A stretch of DNA of 64,000 bases from Congeria kusceri (lineage: Eukaryota > Mollusca > Bivalvia > Myida > Dreissenidae). Below, one piece after another: positions 1 through 11,100 of this stretch (positions within the stretch are counted from its first letter, which is position 1; the number at the start of each line of letters is the position of its first letter). The position numbers and the translations under genes are program-made. The stretch covers positions 53,880,181 through 53,944,180 of the forward strand of contig CM051025.1 of the NCBI GenBank assembly GCA_027627225.1. Reading direction: 5' to 3'. The notes beneath the pieces are model-generated. The model saw only the letters and a program-made list of their open reading frames with translations, did no database searches and was not told the DNA's origin.

Positions 1-699
1 TATGTTATAATTTTACAGACCTTGGTGTGCTAAATCTAGTGCTTGCAAAAGTGTCAAATAAAGATAAACGTATACATGCGCTCGGGCTTTAAACGTGATT
101 TACTTAGCCCCGTTTTGTATACAAAACATATGTAGACTTTAAATAAAGTTTGTATTCTTAATCAATGCTATGTTACATGCTTTTATGATTTTTTTAAACA
201 AACCACTATTTATTTTGCATGTTAGATATACACAAAATAGAATGTGTTATCATCATACATCGTTATGATTACAAAAAAAAACTTGTTATAGGGAAATGAT
301 ATTAATTTCTGTCGTTTTAAAAATAAATGTCAATAGGAGTACGACATTACCAGCTCGACTGTTTTGTACATATGGTTTAATATTGATTCATTATGATTTA
401 TTTGAAATACATTATAATGCGAATCTTTTAATGTACATATTGTTTAAGTGTTTTTGAATATTTACGTTCAAATAATTTAATTCATACCAATAGGAGTGCA
501 TTTTGAGCAGTAGTGTTCAATTACATCCATTGCAAATTCTAACTCATACCATTCATCCTTCTCCAGCTGTACTCGTGCGTAGGTATAATTATGACGTAAT
601 ATGGTGTTTCATTAAGATTATTATTTGATGTAGTACAAACTTGTAAGGACATTGCTAAACTTACGAACGTTTGCATATTTTTAAGTTTGTAATACTCGC
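1..699. other. No gene found
   Basis: AT-rich sequence, presumably intron of gene A. I see no exon with splice borders and no clear repeat. Confidence 0.5.
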
Positions 700-771
700 C
701 AAGAAGAATGCATTTCTGACCAGATATATATGACACATTGCCATAGTGAGGCGTCATTAAAGGTCCACAGT
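700..771 (-). pseudogene. Degenerate sushi exon relic beyond the array
   Basis: The minus strand reads CGPLMTPHYGNVSY and then GQKCILLG: the first and last parts of a CCP module with the middle missing (72 bp). The donor position holds GC instead of GT, and the acceptor AG is lost. The flank (CTTACGAACGT, plus strand) is shared with the array, so this was once a member. Confidence 0.6.
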
Positions 772-826
772 ATTGTATAAGACGATAACAACAATTTAGG
801 ATCATGTGTACATCTATTAAAAATAC

Positions 827-1660
827 GGATGGCAACAAATACTTAAACGTTATTCATTTATTCGAATTTAATATTCTAATATTATTCGAATATTAGGTCA
901 TTTTGAATGAGTTATCAGTTTGTGTGCGACCATAATTATCAATCCTCATTGGGTACAAAACTAGTACAGATAATCCTCAAAGCTCGCATAAATAATATTC
1001 AACATAACATTTTTTTAATAAAAACAAAACAACAAAAATGCTTTACCAATGAAAACCACCAAGCGCTTATCAAACGCATGTGTTAGGAGCCTTAATAACA
1101 AATTACAACAGACAACGTTAGCCAACTTCGCTATTCTACTTTATAAAGCTTGCGTGCAAATATGATTTCAAAAAGGACCCGAAATGATGATGTCAAACAA
1201 ACTGTAAACAAAAAGGGGCCAAACAGAAACGAGCTATATGTTATAGTGAATGCTGAAACGCTTACATTAGTTTAAATTATTGTAGGACACTATCAATATA
1301 TTTTTTTCAGGCTTTTATATCATAATGCATCCATGAAGTCGCATTTCGAAGTTATAGTCTTTGAAACATAATTTGATCCGCACACGACATATGGGTCCAT
1401 ATCATAGGTGTCAATCCAACTCTATCCCATTGTTTATATTCAGTTTTCACAAGTAGCGCATTACAGCACCAAAGGTGTTTAATGGTGTGTCGAAATAGCA
1501 AACAGTCAAAATAGAAGATCCCGTGGAAGAGGATATATTTAAAGTTTTCATTTCTTAAGATTATTTTGTTTTAATTTTTATATTCTAATTGCTATATTTT
1601 ATTGGAATATTCGGTCAGTTATTTAAATAATCGAATATTCGATTATTCGTTGACACCCCT
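827..1660. mobile_element. Probable non-autonomous element with AT-rich inverted ends
   Basis: The left end (GGATGGCAACAAATAC then TTATTCGAATTTAATATTC) is an imperfect inverted match to the right end (GAATATTCGATTATTCG then TTGACACCCC). Such ends resemble hAT-type miniature elements. No coding capacity is seen inside. Exact ends and target duplication are unclear. Confidence 0.4.
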
Positions 1661-1955
1661 AATAATAAATTAACACCAAACAAAACATCTACATTGGTTA
1701 AAGATATAGTATGGTGTACACACCAGCAATAGTACAGTTCTGACCAAAGGCAGAGGCTCCACAGGCTTATTAAGTAATGATTGTCAGAAGCAAAAGGACC
1801 CTGATATGTTATATAAGGCAAAAATGCCCGCCCTCTGGCGGCCATGTTATTTTACACGAATAAAAATAATTTAAAGGGAGCATGTTCACTGATTGGCAAA
1901 TTTACAGTTTTCACAATTTTTGTTATGACAAAATGTAACAAGCTTCATAACTTAC

Positions 1956-2129
1956 CAACGGGATTGCATGTCTGCCCAGTACTGTTCCATAATCGGTTGT
2001 TGCCACACGTTACAGTCCTACTTCCATTAAGTTTGTATCCGGTGTTACACGATATTGTAACCGCAGATCCGTACGTGGTAGCGGTGTGTGACACGCTGCC
2101 GTTTGGAGGGGCAGTTAAACGTCCACAAT
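1956..2129 (-). CDS. Gene A sushi exon, unit 1 (last intact CCP in the window)
   Basis: 174 bp, phase 1-1, ending WNSTGQTCNPVG. It differs from the rest of the array at its 3' end: the consensus donor GTAAGT, a Cys-Asn-Pro-Val ending typical of ordinary CCP exons, and an unrelated intron sequence below 1950. It therefore looks like the ancestral array edge, and the next exon of the gene should lie further left. Confidence 0.82.
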
Positions 2130-5100
2130 CTGTTTTACAAATACAGATACAAGTGTTTCATGCATCGAAAACATATTCTAACAGGACACGCTGCTAGGTT
2201 TTTCATATATAAAGAAGTTAATTAGCCATAGGTTAATCTTCAACAAATTATCGGCGGAACCTAGTTTTTTTAGAATAGTTCCAGCCAAATACGGAAAACT
2301 GGCCACGTCACCTGGAGCCATGTTTGTTTTAACGGATCAAAACCATTTGGGCAACTTTGGTAGAGCAATACCTATGTCTGTGAAACCATTTGGCAAACTT
2401 TTGTAGAGGAATACCTATGTCTGTGAAATTATTTCGAAATCCAACCAGTGGTTGCTGACAAGAATTTTACAATTCAGTCGTATGAGATGAAATGCCCACG
2501 CCCCCTTGTGGCCATGTTTTAAACCAAGCGGAACCATTTACGCGGCTTAAGTAGAAAACCGGCCAATAAACATTTCTGTGAAATGATTTTGAGATCCAAT
2601 CATTTCTGACAAGAAAATTGGCAAAGTTTACAAAATGAACTAAGTACCAAACTCGTATCGAAATTGCTAAACTTACGAACGTGTCCATCATTAAAGTCTC
2701 TAGTGCTCACCAATAATAACGCAGTTATGACCAGTACTGTTCCAATGTCCATTGCTGCCACATGTGACTGTCCTACTTCCATTAAGGTTGTATCCGGTGT
2801 TACACGTTATTGTAGCCGCAGATCCGTACGTGGTAGCGGTGTGTGACACGCTGCCGTTTGGAGGGCCAGTTAAACGTCCACAATCTGTTTTACAAATACA
2901 GATACAAGTGTTTCATGCATCGAAAACATATTCTAACAGGACACGCTGCTAGTTTTCCATAGATAAAAGAAGTAAATTAGCTATAGGTTAATCTTCAACA
3001 AATTATTGGCGGAACCTAGTGTTTTGAGAATAGTTCAAGACATGTACGGAAATCTGCCCACGTTACCTGGCGCCATGTTTTTAACGGAGCAAAACCATTT
3101 AGGCAACTTTGGTAGAGGAATACCTATGTCTTTAAACCATTTGAGCACTTTGGTAGAGGAATACCTATGTTTGTGAAATTATTTCGAAATCTAACCAGTG
3201 GTTGCAGACAAGAATGTTTCAATGTAGTCGTATGAGGTGGAATGCCCACGCCCCCTTGTGGCCATCTTTTAAACCAGGAGGAACCATTTACGCGGCTTTA
3301 GTAGAAAACCGTCCAAAAAACATTTCTGTGAAATGATTTTGAGATCCATTCATTTCTGACAAGAAAGTTTGCAAAGTTTACAAAAATAAACTAAGTACCA
3401 AACTCGTATCGAAATTGCTAAACTTACGAACGTGTCCATCATTAAAGTATCTAGTGCTCACCAATAATAACGCATTTCTGACCAATACTGTTCCAATGTC
3501 CATCACTGCCACATGTGACTGTCCTACTTCCATTAAGGTTGTATCCGGTGTTACACGTTATTGTAGCCGCACATCCGTACGTGGTGGCGGTGTGTGACAC
3601 GCTGCCGTTTGGAGGGGCAGGTAAACGTCCACAATCTGTTTTACAAATACAGATACAATTGTTTCATGCATCGAAAACATATTCTTACAGGACACGCTGC
3701 TAGTTTTCCATAGATAAAGAAGTAAATTAGCTATAGGTTAATCTTAAATAAATTATTGGCGGAACCTAGTGTTTTGAGAATAGTTCCAGCCATATACTGA
3801 AAACTTGCACGCACCCTGGCGCGATGTTTTTTAACGGAGCAGAACCGTTTGGGCAACTTTGTAGAGGAATACCTATGTCTGTGAAATTATCTCGAAATCC
3901 AACCAGTGATTGCTGACAACAAAGTTTCAATTTAGTCGTATGAAGTTAAATGCCCACGCCCCCTTGTGGCCATGTTTTAAACCAAGCGGAACCATTTACG
4001 AGACTTTAGTAGAAAACCGTCCAATAAACATTTCTAAGAAATGATTTTGAGATCCAATTATTTCTGACGAGAAAATTTGCAAAGTTTACAAAAATAAACT
4101 AAGTACCACACTCATATCGAAATATCTAAACTTACGAACGTGTCCATCATTAAAGTCTCTAGTGCTCACCAATAATAACGCATTTCTGACCAGTACTGCT
4201 CCAATGTCCATTGCTGCCACATGTGACTGTCCTAATTCCATTAAGGTTGTATCCGGTGTTACACGATATTGAAACCGTAGACCCGTACGTGGTGGCGGTG
4301 TGTGACACGCTGCCGTTTGGAGGGGCAGTTAAACGTCCACAATCTGTTTTACAAATACAGATACAAGTGTTTCATGTATCGAAAACATATTCTAATAGGA
4401 CACGCTGCTAGTTTTCCATAGAAAAAGAAGTAAATTAGCTACATGTTAATCTTCAACAAATTATGGGCGAAACCTAGTGTTTTGATAATAGTTCTAGTCA
4501 TATACGGAAAACTGGCCACGTCACCTGGCTCCATGCTTTTTAACGGTGCAAAACCATTTGGGCAACTTTGGTAGAGGAATACCTATGTCTGTGAAATTAT
4601 TTCGAAATCCAACCAGTGGTTGCTGAATTTTTCAATTTAGCCGTATGAGATGAAATACCCACGCCCCCTTGTGGCCATGTTTTAAACCAAGCGGAACCAT
4701 TTACGCGGCTTTAGTAGAAAACCGTCCAGTAAACATTTCTGTTAAATGATTTTACGGTCTATTCATTTCTGACAAGAAAATTTGCAAAGTTTACAAAAAT
4801 AAACAAAGTACCAAACTCGTATCGAAATGCTAAACTTACGAACGTGTCCATCTTTAAAGTCTCTTATGCTCACCAATAACGCATTTATGACCAGAACTAT
4901 TCCAATGTCCATTGCTGCCACATGTGATTGTCCTACTTCCATTAAGGCTGTATCCGGTGTTACACGATATTGAAGCCGTAGACCCGTACGTGGTGGCGGT
5001 GTGTGAAACGCTGCCGTTTGGAGGGGCAGTTAAATGTCCACAATCTGTTTTACAAATACAGATACAAGTGTTACATGCATCGAAAACATATTCCAACAGG

Positions 5101-8100
5101 ACGCGCTGCTAGTTTTCCATAGATGAAAAAGGAAATTAGCCATAGATTAATCTTCAACAAATTATGGGCGGATCCTAGTGTTTTGACAATTGTTACAGCC
5201 ATATACTGAAAACTGGCACGCACCCTGGTGCCATGTTTTATAACGGAGCAGAACCATTTGGGCAACTTTGTAGAGAAATACCTATGTCTGTGAAATTATC
5301 TCGAAATCCAACCAGTGGTTGCTAACAACAAGTTTTCAATTTAGTCGTACGAGGTGAAATGCCCACGCCCCCTTGTGGCCATGTTTTAAACCAAGCGGAA
5401 CCATTTACGCGGCTTTAGTAGAAAACCGTCCAATAAACATTTCTGTGAAATTATTTTGAGATCCAATCATGTCTGACAAGAAAATTTGCAAAGTTTACAA
5501 AAACAAACTAAGTACCAAACTCGTATCGAAATTGCTAAACTTACGAACGTGTCCATCATTAAAGTCTCTAGTGCTCACCTATAATAACGCATTTCTGACC
5601 AGTACTGTTCCAATATCCATTGCTGCCACATGTGACTGTCCTACTTCCATTAAGGTTGTATCCGGTGTTACACAATATTGTAGCCGCAGATCCGTACGTG
5701 GTGGCGGTGTGTGAGACGCTGCCGTTTGGAGGGGCAGTGAAACGTACGCAATCTGTTTTACAAATACAGATACAATTGTTTCATGCATCGAAAACATATT
5801 CTAACAGGACAAGCCGCTAGTTGTCCATAGATAAAGAAGTAAATTAGAAATAGGTTAATTTTCAACAAATTATGGGCGAAACCTAGTGTTTTGAGAATAG
5901 TTCCAGCCAAATACGGAAAACTGGCCACGTCCCATGGCGCCATGTTGTTTAACGGAGCAGAACCGTTTGGGCAACTTTGGTAGAGAAATACCTATGTCTG
6001 TGAAAACATATGGGCACCTTTGGTAGAGGAATACCTATGTCTGTAAAATTATTTCGAAATCCAACCAGTGGTTGCTGACAAATTAATTATTCAATTTAGT
6101 CGTATGAAGTGAAATGCCCACGGCCCCTTGTGGCCATGTTTTAAACCAAGCGGAACTATTTACGCGGCTTTAGTAGAAAACCGTCCAATAAACATTTGTG
6201 TGAAATGATTTCGAGATCCAGTCGTTTCTTACAAGAAAAGTTGCAAAGTTTTCAAATATGATTAAGTACCAAACTGGTATCGTCATTGCTAAACTTACGA
6301 ACGTGTCCATATTTAAGGTTTCTAATGCTCACCAATAATAACGCAGTTAAGCGTCCACAATCTGTTTTACAAATACATATACAAGTGTTTCATGCATCGA
6401 AAACATATTCTAGCAGGACACGCTGCTAGTTTTCCATAGATAAAGAAGGAAATTAGCCATAGGTTAATATTCAACAAATTATTGGCGGAACCTAGTGTTT
6501 TGAGAATAGTTCCAGCCAAACACGGAAAACTGGCCACGTCCCCTTCGCCATGTTTTTTAACGGAGCAGAACCATTTGGGCAACTTTGGTAGCGGAATACC
6601 TATGTCTGTGAAACCATTTGGCAAACTTTTGTAGAGGAATACCTATGTCTGTGAAATTATTTCGAAATCCAACCAGTGGTTGCTGACAATAATTTTTCAA
6701 TTCAGTCGTATGAGATGAAATGCCCACGCCCCCTGGTGGCCATGTTTTAAACCAAGCGGAACCATTTACGCGGCTTAAGTAGAAAACCGGCCAATAAACA
6801 TTTCTGTGAAATGATTTTGAGATCCAATCATTTCTGACAAGAAAATTGGCAAAGTTTACGAAATGAACTAAGTACCAAACTCATATCGAAATTGCTAAAC
6901 TTACGAACGTGTCCATCATTAAAGTCTCTGGTGCTCACCAATAATAACGCAGTTATGACCAGTACTGTTCCAATGTCCATTGCTGCCACATGTGACTGTC
7001 CTACTTCCATTAAGGTTGTATCCGGTGTTACACGTTATTGTAGCCGCAGATCCGTACGTGGTAGCGGTGTGTGACACGCTGCCGTTTGGAGGGGCTGTTA
7101 AACGTCCACAATCTGTATTACAAATACAGATACAAGTGTTTCGTGCATCGAAAACATATTCTAACAGGACTCGCTGCTAGTTTTCCATAGATAAAAAAAG
7201 TAAATTAGCTATAGGTTAATCTTCAACAAATTATTGGCGAAACCTAGTGTTTTGAGAATAGTTCCAGACATGTACGAAAAACTGCCCACGTTACCTGGCG
7301 CCATGTTTTTAACGGAGCAAAACCATTTAGGCAACTTTGGTAGAGGAATACCTATGTCTTTAAACCATTTGAGCACTTTGGTAGAGGAATACCTATGTCT
7401 GTGATATTATTTCGAAATCTAACCAGAGGTTGCAGACAAGAATTTTTCAATTTAGTCGTATGAGGTGGAATGCCCACGCCCCCTTGTGGCCATCGGTTGA
7501 ACCAGGAGGAACCATTTACGCGGCTTTAGTTGAAAACCGTCCAAAAAACATTTATTTGAAATGATTTTGAGATCCAATCATTTCTGACAAGAAAGTTTGC
7601 AAAGTTTACAAAAATAAACTAAGTACCAAACTCGTATCGAAATTGCTAAACTTACGAACGTGTCCATCATTAAAGTATCTAGTGCTCACCAATAATGTCG
7701 CAGTTCTGACCAGTACTGTTCCAATGTCCATCACTGCCACATGTGACTGTCCTACTTCCATTAAGGTTGTATCCGGTGTTACACGATATTGTAGACGCAG
7801 ATCCGTACGTGGTGGCGGTGTGTGACACGCTGCCGTTTGGAGGGGCAGTTAAACGTCCACAATCTGTATTACAAATACAGATACAATTGTTTCATGCATC
7901 GAAAACATATTCTAACAGGACACGCTGCTAGTTTTCCATAGATAAAGAAGTAAATTAGCTATAGGTTAATCTTAAATAAATTATTGGCGGAAACCTAGTG
8001 TTTGGATAATAGTTCCAGCCATATACTGAAAACTTGCACGCACCCTGGCGCGATGTCTTTTCACGGAGCAGAACCATTTGAGCAACTTTGTAGAGGAATA

Positions 8101-11100
8101 CCTATGTCTGTGAAATTATCTCGAAATCCAACCAGTGATTGCTGACAACAAAGTTTCAATTTAGTCGTATGAAGTTAAATGCCCACGCCCCCTTGTGGCC
8201 ATGTTTTAAACCAAGCGGAACCATTTACGAGACTTTAGTAGAAAACCGTCCAATAAACATTTCTAAGAAATGATTTTGAGATCCAATTATTTCTGACAAG
8301 AAAATTTGCAAAGTTTACAAAAATAAACTAAGTACCAAACTCATATCGAAATATCTAAACTTACGAACGTGTCCATCATTAAAGTCTCTAGTGCTCACCA
8401 ATAATAACGCATTTCTGACCAGTACTGCTCCAATGTCCATTGCTGCCACATGTGACTGTCCTAATTCCATTAAGGTTGTATCCGGTGTTACACGATATTG
8501 AAACCGTAGACCCGTACGTGGTGGCGGTGTGTGACACGCTGCCGTTTGGAGGGGCAGTTAAACGTCCACAATCTGTTTTACAAATACAGATACAACTGTT
8601 TCATGCATCGAAAACATATTCTAATAGGACACGCTGCTAGTTTTCCATAGAAAAAGAAGTAAATTAGCTACATGTTAATCTTCAACAAATTATGGGCGAA
8701 ACCTAGTGTTTTGATAATAGTTCTAGTCATATACGGAAAACTGGCCACGTCACCTGACGCCATGCTTTTTAACGGAGCAAAACCATTTGGGCAACTTTGG
8801 TAGAGGAATACCTATGTCTGTGAAATTATTTCGAAATCCACCCAGTGGTTGCTGACAAGAATTTTTCAATTTAGCCGTATGAGATGAAATACCCACGCCC
8901 CCTTGTGGCCATGTTTTAAACCAAGCGGAACCATTTACGCGGCTATAGTAGAAAACCGTCCAATAAACATTTCTGTTAAATGATTTTACGGTCTATTCAT
9001 TTCTGACAAGAAAATTTGCAAAGTTTACAAAAATAAACAAAGTACCAAGCTCGTATCGAAATGCTAAACTTACGAACGTGTCCATCTTTAAAGTCTCTTA
9101 TGCTCACCAATAACGCATTTATGACCAGAACTATTCCAATGTCCATTGCTGCCACATGTGATTGTCCTACTTCCATTAAGGCTGTATCCGGTGTTACACG
9201 ATATTGAAGCCGTAGACCCGTACGTGGTGGCGGTGTGTGAAACGCTGCCGTTTGGAGGGGCAGTTAAATGTCCACAATCTGTTTTACAAATACAGATACA
9301 AGTGTTACATGCATCGAAAACATATTCCAACAGGACGCGCTGCTAGTTTTCCATAGATGAAAAAGGAAATTAGCCATAGATTAATCTTCAACAAATTATG
9401 GGCGGATCCTAGTGTTTTGACAATTGTTACAGCCATATACTGAAAACTGGCACGCACCCTGGTGCCATGTTTTTTAACGGAGCAGAACCATTGGGCAACT
9501 TTGTAGAGGAATACCTATGTCTGTGAAATTATCTCGAAATCCAACCAGTGGTTGCTGACAACAAGTTTTGAATTTAGTCGTATGAGGTGAAATGCCCACG
9601 CCCCCTTGTGGCCATGTTTTAAACCAAGCGGAACCATTTACGCGGCTTTAGTAGAAAACCGTCCAATAAACATTTCTGTGAAATTATTTTGAGATCCAAT
9701 CATTTCTGACAAGAACATGTGCAAAGTTTACAAAAGCAAACTAAGTACCAAACTCGTATCGAAATTGCTAAACTCACGAACGTGTCCATCATTAAAGTCT
9801 CTAGTGCTCACCAATAATAATGCATTTCTGGCCAGTACTATTCCAATATCCATTGCTGCCACATGTGACTGTCCTACTTCCATTAAGGTTGTATCCGGTG
9901 TTACACAATATTGTAGCCGCAGATCCGTACGTGGTGGCGGTGTGTGACACGCTGCCGTTTGGAGGGGCAGTTAAACGTCCACAATCTGTTTTACAGATAC
10001 AGATACAAGTGTTTCGTGCATCGAAAACATATTCTAACAGGTCACGCTGCTAGTTTTTTCATAGATAAAGAAGTTAATAAGCTATAGATTAATCTTCAAC
10101 AAATTATTGGCGGAACCTAGTGTTTTGATAATAGTTTCAGCCATATACTGAAAACTGGCACGCCCCTTGGCGCCATGTTTTTTAACGGAGCAGAACCATT
10201 TGGGCAACTTTGTAGAGGAATACCTATGTGTGTGAAATCGAAATCCGACCAGTGGTCTCTGACGTGAAGCTGTCGATACAGTCTGATGGGGCAAAGTGGC
10301 CATGTTTAAAACCAAACGGAACCATTTACGTGGCTTTAGTAGAAAACCGTCTGGGAAATGATTTCGAGAACCAGTCGTTTATGACCAGACAAGTTTCAAA
10401 GTGTTGAAACATTACTAAGTACCAAGCACGCATCGAAATTGCTAAATTTCCGAACGTGTCCATCTTAACAGTAACTAATGCTCACCAATAATAATGCATT
10501 TCTGACAGGACTGTCCTACTTCCGTTAAGACTTTGCAAATGTTCTATATAGCCATATACTGAAAACGGACCACGACTCGTGGCGCCATGTTTTTCAACGG
10601 AGCAGAACCATTTGGGCAAATTTGGTAGAGGAATACCTATGTCTGTGAAATTATTTCGAAATCCAACCAGTGGTTTCTGACAAGACGTTTTCGATATAGT
10701 CGTATGAGGTAAAATGCCCAAGCCCCCTTGTGGCCATGTTTTAAACCACGCGGAACCATTTACGCGGCTTTAGTCGAAAACCGTCCAATGAACATTTCTG
10801 TAAAATGATTTGGAGATCCAATCGTTTCTGACAAGAAAAGTTGCAAAGTTTTCAAAAATTACTAAGTACCAAACTGGTATCGAAATGCTAAACTTACGAA
10901 CGTGTCCATCTTTAAAGTCTCTAATGCTCACCAATAATAACGCATTTCTGACCAGTACTATTCCAATGTCCATTGCTGCCACATGTATATTGCAAAAACC
11001 ATTTAAAGATTTAATACGTTTTATCTTAACGTCATTTTTCCGGATGCCATGTGCATGTTCATTTCGCATTTTTTTTTTAATTAAGGATAGGGCATTGGTA

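Larger units (their letters stand above)
1956..10986 (-). repeat. Tandem array of sushi exon-intron units with a duplicated six-unit block
   Basis: Acceptor-side exon ends lie at 2129, 2884, 3635, 4343, 5044, 5752, 6361, 7112, 7863, 8572, 9278 and 9985: spacing 701-755 bp, except 609 at the chimeric unit. Introns share blocks such as CCCACGCCCCCTTGTGGCC and ACCTAGTGTTTTGA. Units 1-6 and 7-12 pair at offsets of 4228-4234 bp, so a block of about 4.23 kb was duplicated in tandem. Confidence 0.92.

Noticed and set aside
6367..6624. Minus-strand open frames in the array introns (IPLPKLPKWFCSV, CFRCMKHLYMYL)
   Set aside because: These are repeated intron sequence. They recur with changes in every unit, lack splice logic and show no domain.
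1844..10053. Repeated plus-strand open frames of 60-117 codons across the array (LYPVLH, CDTLPFGGAVK, QIQIQVFHASKTYSN)
   Set aside because: They are the antisense of the sushi exons. The minus strand has four-cysteine CCP modules, matching splice sites and constant phase, while these frames run through the acceptors into introns.
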